Part shown: positions 7,005-11,773 of the stretch, one piece after another
Position numbering within the stretch: the first letter of the stretch is position 1
Layout of the letters: every line of letters begins with the position of its first letter
Assembly (NCBI GenBank): GCA_024690635.1
Contig: JAILOW010000083.1
Coordinates: 1-11,773 of the forward strand
Length of the DNA stretch: 11,773 bases
Direction of reading: 5' to 3'
Source of the DNA: Butyrivibrio sp.
Lineage (GTDB): Bacteria > Bacillota_A > Clostridia > Lachnospirales > Lachnospiraceae
Notes under the pieces: model-generated
What the model saw: only the letters and a program-made list of their open reading frames with translations
Told to the model about the DNA's origin: nothing
Databases searched by the model: none
Program-made: the position numbers and the translations under genes

Positions 7005-8552
7005 ATGAGAGGTTCAAAACCTACAGTTCTTTTAATCCTTGATGGATACGGAATCAATGAAAATCCCGAGGGAAATGCCATTGCAATGGCTAAAACTCCC
7101 GTAATGGACGGACTTATGAAAGATTATCCTTTTGTAAAGGGCTATGCGTCCGGACTTGCTGTTGGTCCTCCCGACGGTCAGATGGGTAACTCAGAGGTTG
7201 GTCATATGAACATGGGCGCCGGCAGAATCGTTTATCAGGAGCTTACAAGGATCACCAAGTCCATTGAGGACGGCGACTTCTTTACCAATGAAGGCCTTAT
7301 GGCTGCCATCAATAACTGCAAGGAAAAGGACAGTGCTCTTCACATGTACGGTCTTGTTTCAGACGGTGGTGTTCACAGCCATATCACACATATCTACGGA
7401 CTTCTTGAGCTTGCTAAAAAGAACGGTCTTAAGAAGGTATATGTTCACTGCTTCCTTGATGGAAGAGATACTCCTCCCGAGAGCGGAATCGATTTTGTTC
7501 AGCAGCTTGAGGACAAAATGAAAGAGCTTGGTATCGGCGAGATTGCTTCTATTTCCGGCCGTTACTATGCAATGGACAGAGATAACAACTATGACAGAGT
7601 AGAGATCGCTTACAATGCGCTTACCAAAGGCGAGGGCAATAAGGCAAACAGCGCTCACGAGTGCATGGTTCAGACCTACAAGGACGGCAAGACAGACGAG
7701 TTTGTTATCCCTACTGTTATCATGAAGAACGGTGCTCCCGTTGCCACAATCAAGGACGGAGATTCCATTATCTTCTACAACTTCAGACCTGACAGAGCAA
7801 GAGAGATCACACATTGCTTCTGCGATGATGATTTTGATAAATTCAACAGAGGAAAGAGACTTGACGTAACCTACGTATGCTTTACAGATTACGATCCTCT
7901 TATCCCAAACAAGGAGGTTGCTTTCAAGAAGGTTCTTCTTAACAACACCTTTGGCGAGTGGCTTGCAAACAAGGGACTTAAGCAGGCTCGTATCGCTGAG
8001 ACAGAAAAGTATGCACATGTTACTTTCTTCTTTAACGGCGGTGTTGAAAAGCCCAACGAGGGTGAGGACAGAGTACTTGTAAACAGCCCCAAGGACGTAC
8101 CCACATACGACCTTAAGCCTCAGATGAGCGCTCCCGAGGTTTGCGAAAAGATCCTTGGCGCCATCAATTCTCAGGAGTACGACGTAGTTGTAGCAAACTT
8201 TGCTAACCCTGACATGGTAGGCCATACAGGTGTTATCCCTGCAGCAGTTAAGGCTATCGAGACTGTTGATGAGTGCGTTGGCAAGATCGTTGATGCTATC
8301 AAGGCCGTAAACGGAACTCTCTTTATCTGTGCCGATCACGGTAACGCAGACATGATGATCGACTATGAGACAGGAGAGCCCTGGACAGCTCACACAACCA
8401 ATCCTGTTCCTTTCATCCTTGTAAACTATGATCCTGCATACACTCTCAGAGAGAACGGATGCCTCGCCGATATCATCCCTACACTTATCGAGTGCATGGG
8501 CGAGGAGCAGCCTGCTGAGATGACCGGTAAGTCACTTCTTATAAAAAAGTGA
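7005..8552 (+). CDS. gpmI: 2,3-bisphosphoglycerate-independent phosphoglycerate mutase
   Basis: This cytoplasmic glycolytic and gluconeogenic enzyme interconverts 3- and 2-phosphoglycerate using two metal ions (usually Mn2+) and a phosphoserine intermediate. The 515 residues match the family length. Alkaline-phosphatase-superfamily motifs are all present: LDGYG with metal ligand D13, MGNSEVGH with the catalytic S63, DGRDTPP, SGRYYAMDRD, YNFRPDRAREIT, FFFNGGVE, NPDMVGHTG and CADHGNADMM. The ATG has GGAGGAA (6993-6999) at good spacing. Codon choice is strongly biased (mostly CTT for Leu and AAG for Lys), as in tyrS, fitting high expression. It has its own promoter and is followed after 76 nt by secG. 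The enzyme's Mn2+ need and the nearby possible Mn exporter are a suggestive coincidence only. Confidence 0.98.
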   Translation: MRGSKPTVLLILDGYGINENPEGNAIAMAKTPVMDGLMKDYPFVKGYASGLAVGPPDGQMGNSEVGHMNMGAGRIVYQELTRITKSIEDGDFFTNEGLMAAINNCKEKDSALHMYGLVSDGGVHSHITHIYGLLELAKKNGLKKVYVHCFLDGRDTPPESGIDFVQQLEDKMKELGIGEIASISGRYYAMDRDNNYDRVEIAYNALTKGEGNKANSAHECMVQTYKDGKTDEFVIPTVIMKNGAPVATIKDGDSIIFYNFRPDRAREITHCFCDDDFDKFNRGKRLDVTYVCFTDYDPLIPNKEVAFKKVLLNNTFGEWLANKGLKQARIAETEKYAHVTFFFNGGVEKPNEGEDRVLVNSPKDVPTYDLKPQMSAPEVCEKILGAINSQEYDVVVANFANPDMVGHTGVIPAAVKAIETVDECVGKIVDAIKAVNGTLFICADHGNADMMIDYETGEPWTAHTTNPVPFILVNYDPAYTLRENGCLADIIPTLIECMGEEQPAEMTGKSLLIKK

Positions 8553-8555
8553 CCG

Positions 8556-8590
8556 TTGACTATAGCATGATATTATGATAAATTATCATA
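8556..8590 (+). promoter_or_regulatory. Possible secG promoter overlapping a 17-bp palindrome
   Basis: TTGACT (8556-8561) and TAAATT (8579-8584) are 17 bp apart and could drive secG. The -10 lies in the centre of a perfect palindrome TATGATAAATTATCATA (8574-8590; 8-bp arms around one A), which has the size and symmetry of a repressor operator. The second GTTGACT at 8591-8597 has no suitable -10. The palindrome could also be a by-product of the AT-rich composition. Confidence 0.4.
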
Positions 8591-8628
8591 GTTGACTTAA
8601 TTTGTTATTTTCGTGGAGGAATTATTTC

Positions 8629-8871
8629 GTGAGTACTTTAGATTACGTATTTGGAGTAGTATTTATCATAATTTGTGCTGCACTTGTTGTTCTTGTGCTT
8701 GCTCAGGAGGGCAAAAATCAGGGACTTGGTGCTATTCAGGGAACTGTTGAGAACACATACTGGGGCAAGAACAAGGGCCGTTCCAGAGAGGGCGTCCTTA
8801 AAAAGATCACTATCGCTCTTTCAGCTCTTTTCATTATCTTCGGTATTTTACTTAACATGAATCTGTTCTGA
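8629..8871 (+). CDS. secG: Preprotein translocase subunit SecG
   Basis: SecG is the small auxiliary subunit of the SecYEG channel that helps SecA-driven export. The 80-residue product has the two expected membrane segments (about 5-25 and 58-78). They are joined by the typical loop with a LAQEGKNQGLG pattern and a charged KNKGRSREGVLKK stretch. GTG at 8629 is preferred because GGAGGA (8615-8620) lies 8 nt before it. The in-frame TTG at 8602 would place that site inside the gene and add ten residues unlike the family start. It lies between gpmI and rnr, a common position in Firmicutes, and is followed by a strong terminator. Confidence 0.95.
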   Translation: MSTLDYVFGVVFIIICAALVVLVLAQEGKNQGLGAIQGTVENTYWGKNKGRSREGVLKKITIALSALFIIFGILLNMNLF

Positions 8872-8886
8872 TCACCGGCAGATAAC

Positions 8887-8914
8887 TTGTGACACATTCG
8901 CGGCACTCTATTTT
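8887..8914 (+). promoter_or_regulatory. Possible rnr promoter overlapping the secG terminator
   Basis: TTGTGA (8887-8892) and TATTTT (8909-8914) are 16 bp apart. The -10 lies in the terminator stem-loop and transcription would start near 8921. This would supply rnr despite the terminator. The match is weak and depends mainly on the need for rnr expression; partial read-through of the terminator is the alternative. Confidence 0.25.
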
Positions 8915-8935
8915 TTCATAGAGTGCCGTTTTTTT
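8901..8935 (+). terminator. Intrinsic terminator after secG
   Basis: A perfect 11-bp stem (8901-8911 with 8918-8928), loop TTTTTC, is followed by seven T (8929-8935). It separates secG from rnr, whose start codon is only 16 nt beyond the T-run. Confidence 0.93.
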
Positions 8936-8951
8936 CATCAAAAGGAATTTT

Positions 8952-11186
8952 ATGAGTAAGGGAAAACGTTTAAAGAGAATGGATGACAGCCTTATGGGCG
9001 GCAGGATAAAAAAGGGATCTGAAAGACTTGTTGGCAGATTTGTCAGCACTCAGAGAGGCTTTGGCTTTGTAGAGATCGAGGGAAGAGAAGAGGATATCTT
9101 TATTCCCGAGGAGTTTGTTCACGGCGCCCTTCATACGGATACGGTTGAAGTGGAACTTCTTCCTGACAGCTACGGAAAAAGAGCAGAAGGAAGGATCACT
9201 GATATTGTGGTAAGAGGAATAGAGGAGATCGTTGGAACCTATATGGGACAGCAGAATTTTGGCTTTGTTGTTCCCGATAACGGAAGGTTCCAGAGCGATA
9301 TCTTTATACCCATAGAGCACCACGGAAGTGCTGTTACAGGTGATAAGGTAGTTGTTAAGATCACAGACTACGGCGATATAAAAATGCGAAAAAAGCCAGA
9401 AGGAAAGGTTAAGGAAGTCATCGGAAACATTAACGATCCGGGTGTTGACATCCTTTCCATCGTCAAGGGCTATGATATTCCAAGTGAATTCCCCGAGAGG
9501 GTTATGAATCAGGCTGCTAAATGCCCTGAAACCGTCAGTGAAGCAGATATGCTTGGCCGAGAGGACTTAAGGGATGTGATGATGGTCACCATCGACGGCG
9601 AAGATGCCAAGGACCTTGATGATGCGGTTAGCCTTGAAATTGATAAGCAGGGTCTTTTCCATCTGGGAGTTCACATTGCAGATGTTTCAAACTATGTTCA
9701 GGAAAGGTCTGCTCTTGACAGAGAGGCCTTAAAGAGAGGGACCAGCGTTTATCTGGTGGACAGGGTTATTCCAATGCTTCCCCACAGGCTTTCCAACGGA
9801 ATCTGCTCCCTTAATCAAAAAGAGGACAGGCTTACACTCAGCTGCCTCATGACCATAAACAGAAGCGGCGATGTGATAGAGCATAGCATAGTTGAGTCTG
9901 TTATCAATGTAAACAGGCGTATGTCCTATACGGATGTGGCCAAAATCCTGGAGGATGAGGATGAACAGACAATCGCAGAATATGAGGAATTTGTTCCCAT
10001 GTTTCGTGATATGGCGGTTCTTTCCGGGATACTAAGGAAAAAGAGAGAGCAAAGAGGAGCCATTGACTTTGATTTCCCCGAGTCTAAGATAGTTTTGGAT
10101 GATAAGGGCAATCCCGTTGATATAGTTCCTCATGAGAGAAATACAGCAACAAAGCTTATTGAGGACTTTATGCTGGCTGCAAACCAGACAGTTGCAGAGC
10201 ATTTTTTCCACATGGAAAGTCCTTTCGTATATCGTATTCATGAACAGCCCGATCCTGAAAAGATAAACACGCTGTCGACTTTTGTCAGCGCTCTTGGTCA
10301 TCACATCAGGGTAAGGAAAAACGACGGAGTAAGACCCATGGAGATCCAAAAGCTCCTTAAGGGCGTTGAGGGCAGTAAAGAAGAAGCTGTGATCAGCAGA
10401 ATGGCTCTTCGCAGCATGATGCAGGCTAAATACAGCACTGAGTGCACAGGGCATTTCGGACTTGCATTTGAATATTACTGTCACTTTACTTCTCCCATAA
10501 GGCGTTATCCTGATCTTCAGATCCACAGGATAATCAAGGATCATCTAAGAGGCAGGATGAGCGCCGAAAAGATAGACCATTACAACGAGATCCTTGAGGA
10601 AGTCTGCAAGCATTCCTCCGAAACGGAAAGAAGAGCTGAAGAAGCAGAGCGTGAGACTGACAAGCTTAAAAAGGCTCAATTTATGGAAAATCATGTGGGC
10701 GAGCGCTTTGAAGGTGTTATATCCGGCGTTACCGCATGGGGCATGTTTGTTGAGCTTGAAAACAGCTGCGAGGGTATGATAAGAGCTGCTTCCATGGAAG
10801 ATGACTTTTATGTTTACGACGAGGTGAACATGAAGCTTGTGGGAGAAAGAACCCATAAAGAGTATTGCCTTGGACAGAAGGTTGAGATAAGAGTAGTTGG
10901 ATCCGACAGAATAACCAGAACCATAGATTTTTGCCTTGCAGGGGATGAGGAGGAGTTTTCCGAAGAGGACTTCGAGGAAAGAGAAGTTAAAAAGGAAAGA
11001 ACAACCGACAGAGACGTTAAAAGAAGGATACTTCAGGATTATGTACCCGATTCCAGAACCGGCAAGCCTGTGAAAAAGAAAAAGGATTCCGGCAGAAAGG
11101 TCTACAAGGTACATAAGTACAAAAAGTCTGCAACCAGTAAGGCTGCGCGCTCATCACAGGGAAAATGCAGAAAAAAGAAACGCTAG
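8952..11186 (+). CDS. rnr: Ribonuclease R, 3'-5' exoribonuclease
   Basis: RNase R degrades structured RNA processively from the 3' end and removes non-stop mRNA in trans-translation. The 744 residues show the full RNB-family order: an N-terminal basic part, cold-shock domain 1 (about 26-70, RGFGFVEIEG), cold-shock domain 2 (about 92-138, QNFGFVVPDNG), the RNB catalytic domain (about 205-540), an S1 domain (about 582-665) and a Lys/Arg-rich tail (about 690-744). The active-site aspartates lie in IDGEDAKDLDD (214-224: D215, D221, D223, D224). HFTSPIRRYPDL (511-522) is also present. The basic tail is where RNase R of other bacteria contacts SmpB-tmRNA. The ATG is preceded by AAAGGA (8941-8946). 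smpB follows after 15 nt, so the two are probably co-transcribed. Confidence 0.97.
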   Translation: MSKGKRLKRMDDSLMGGRIKKGSERLVGRFVSTQRGFGFVEIEGREEDIFIPEEFVHGALHTDTVEVELLPDSYGKRAEGRITDIVVRGIEEIVGTYMGQQNFGFVVPDNGRFQSDIFIPIEHHGSAVTGDKVVVKITDYGDIKMRKKPEGKVKEVIGNINDPGVDILSIVKGYDIPSEFPERVMNQAAKCPETVSEADMLGREDLRDVMMVTIDGEDAKDLDDAVSLEIDKQGLFHLGVHIADVSNYVQERSALDREALKRGTSVYLVDRVIPMLPHRLSNGICSLNQKEDRLTLSCLMTINRSGDVIEHSIVESVINVNRRMSYTDVAKILEDEDEQTIAEYEEFVPMFRDMAVLSGILRKKREQRGAIDFDFPESKIVLDDKGNPVDIVPHERNTATKLIEDFMLAANQTVAEHFFHMESPFVYRIHEQPDPEKINTLSTFVSALGHHIRVRKNDGVRPMEIQKLLKGVEGSKEEAVISRMALRSMMQAKYSTECTGHFGLAFEYYCHFTSPIRRYPDLQIHRIIKDHLRGRMSAEKIDHYNEILEEVCKHSSETERRAEEAERETDKLKKAQFMENHVGERFEGVISGVTAWGMFVELENSCEGMIRAASMEDDFYVYDEVNMKLVGERTHKEYCLGQKVEIRVVGSDRITRTIDFCLAGDEEEFSEEDFEEREVKKERTTDRDVKRRILQDYVPDSRTGKPVKKKKDSGRKVYKVHKYKKSATSKAARSSQGKCRKKKR

Positions 11187-11201
11187 AACGGGGAAATGAA
11201 C

Positions 11202-11672
11202 ATGGCAGAAGATAATAACGCAAGAAAGCTTGTTGCCAACAACAAAAAGGCATATCATGACTATTTCATTGAGGAAAAGTACGAAGCGGGTATTGAGCTT
11301 TTCGGAACTGAGGTTAAATCCATAAGACAGGGAAAGTGCAGTATTAAAGAGGCCTGGATCAGTATTGATAAGGGCGAAGCTTTTATTATGGGCATGAATA
11401 TCAGCCCCTACGAAAAGGGAAATATCTTTAACAAGGATCCTCTCAGGGTTAAAAAGCTTCTTATGCACAAGGCTGAGATCAGAAAGCTTGACCAGCAGAA
11501 GGCTGTGCAGGGCTATACACTGGTTCCTTTGGAAGTATACTTTAGAAACGGTAAAGTTAAGGTTGAGATAGGACTTGCCAAAGGTAAGAAGCTCTATGAC
11601 AAGAGAGCGGATATGGCAAAGAAGGATCAGCAAAGAGAAGCTGAGAAAGATTTCAAGGTAAAGTTTAAGTAA
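11202..11672 (+). CDS. smpB: tmRNA-binding protein SmpB
   Basis: SmpB binds tmRNA and brings it to ribosomes stalled on broken mRNA, with its C-terminal tail taking the place of the missing codon-anticodon contact. The 156-residue beta-barrel protein shows the usual marks: [44 protein letters not shown], and the C-terminal [12 protein letters not shown] with a basic tail ending FKVKFK. ATG at 11202 is chosen because GGGGA (11190-11194) lies 7-8 nt before it; the ATG at 11196 is too close to that site and would add only two residues. It lies between rnr and ssrA, the standard functional grouping. Confidence 0.97.
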   Translation: MAEDNNARKLVANNKKAYHDYFIEEKYEAGIELFGTEVKSIRQGKCSIKEAWISIDKGEAFIMGMNISPYEKGNIFNKDPLRVKKLLMHKAEIRKLDQQKAVQGYTLVPLEVYFRNGKVKVEIGLAKGKKLYDKRADMAKKDQQREAEKDFKVKFK

Positions 11673-11687
11673 AAAACTAAACCACAG

Positions 11688-11721
11688 GTATATTGATTTC
11701 CCTATGGGAAATCGATATACT
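11688..11721 (+). promoter_or_regulatory. Likely ssrA promoter within a 15-bp inverted repeat
   Basis: TTGATT (11693-11698) and TATACT (11716-11721) are 17 bp apart, and transcription would start near 11728, about 17 nt before the mature tmRNA end. The same bases form an inverted repeat: 11688-11702 pairs with 11706-11720 (one T-G position) around TAT. No T-run follows, so it is not a standard terminator on the + strand. In an RNA reading through from smpB it would form a strong hairpin just before tmRNA. Confidence 0.7.
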
Positions 11722-11744
11722 GATAAAGTAATTCAATTGAATAA

Positions 11745-11773
11745 GGGTTAGTAAAGGTTTCGACAGGGATTTT
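11745..11773 (+). ncRNA. ssrA: 5' end of tmRNA (cut by the window edge)
   Basis: GGGTTAGTAAAGGTTTCGACAGGG matches the conserved 5' end of transfer-messenger RNA: the 5' half of the tRNA-like acceptor stem, then GGTTTCGACAGGG, which carries the D-loop equivalent. tmRNA releases stalled ribosomes and encodes a degradation tag. Its position directly behind smpB supports the call. Only about 29 bases lie in the window, so the tag-coding part and the 3' tRNA-like half are not visible. The mature 5' end is set by comparison and could be off by a base or two. Confidence 0.9.

Noticed and set aside
7359..8393. Long open frame (344 codons) on the minus strand opposite gpmI
   Set aside because: It lies fully antisense to an unmistakable gpmI; its sequence is Val/Leu/Ser/Cys-rich without family features. 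It results from the strong codon bias of gpmI.
8531..8553. Inverted repeat over the gpmI stop codon as terminator
   Set aside because: GTCACTT and AAGTGAC pair over 7 bp, but the stem is short, and no T-run follows, so it does not qualify as an intrinsic terminator.
8602..8628. Upstream TTG start for SecG
   Set aside because: The strong GGAGGA at 8615-8620 fits GTG 8629, and the resulting start MSTLDYV agrees with SecG length and topology.
10545..11114. Minus-strand open frame of 189 codons opposite the end of rnr
   Set aside because: It is antisense to the S1 domain and basic tail of RNase R, and has no ribosome binding site or family likeness that I could see.

Overview
The window looks like chromosomal core sequence from an anaerobic, moderately AT-rich Firmicute. 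The gene set, gene order (secG-rnr-smpB-ssrA), T-box control of tyrS and protein sequence style point to class Clostridia, most likely family Lachnospiraceae (something like Butyrivibrio). That placement is inferred from family resemblance only; no database search was possible. There is no sign of a mobile element, prophage, CRISPR array or defence island. All intact genes are on the + strand except one sugar-phosphate-isomerase-like gene.

Left part (1-2460): a strong sigma-A-type promoter (99-126) drives a tyrosine-specific T-box leader. The UAC specifier lies at 227-229, the T-box bulge at 369-375 and the terminator at 388-426. The leader precedes tyrS (465-1691). A bidirectional terminator (about 1731-1778) separates tyrS from a convergent RpiB/LacA/LacB-family gene (1815-2459, minus strand).

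Middle part (2461-6898): from a divergent promoter region, a tightly spaced probable operon runs rightward. It encodes a membrane-anchored TPR protein (start best placed at GTG 2681), a cation-diffusion-facilitator metal exporter (4 bp overlap), and a DUF4153-type polytopic membrane protein (16 nt gap). A terminator-like hairpin sits in the short leader before the first gene. This is the least characterised part of the window.

Right part (6900-11773): housekeeping genes. gpmI (cofactor-independent phosphoglycerate mutase) has its own promoter. It is followed by secG (translocon subunit), a strong terminator, rnr (RNase R), smpB, and the first about 29 bases of ssrA (tmRNA), which the window edge cuts. 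RNase R, SmpB and tmRNA act together in rescue of stalled ribosomes and decay of the faulty mRNA, so their clustering makes functional sense. The likely ssrA promoter lies inside a 15-bp inverted repeat.

No clearly new system was found. The more unusual points are the Thr replacing the first His of the TyrRS HIGH motif, the duplicated C-terminal domain and Asn-containing metal site in the CDF exporter, the altered active-site segments of the RpiB-like protein, the hairpin leader of the TPR-CDF-DUF4153 operon, and the ssrA promoter built into a palindrome.
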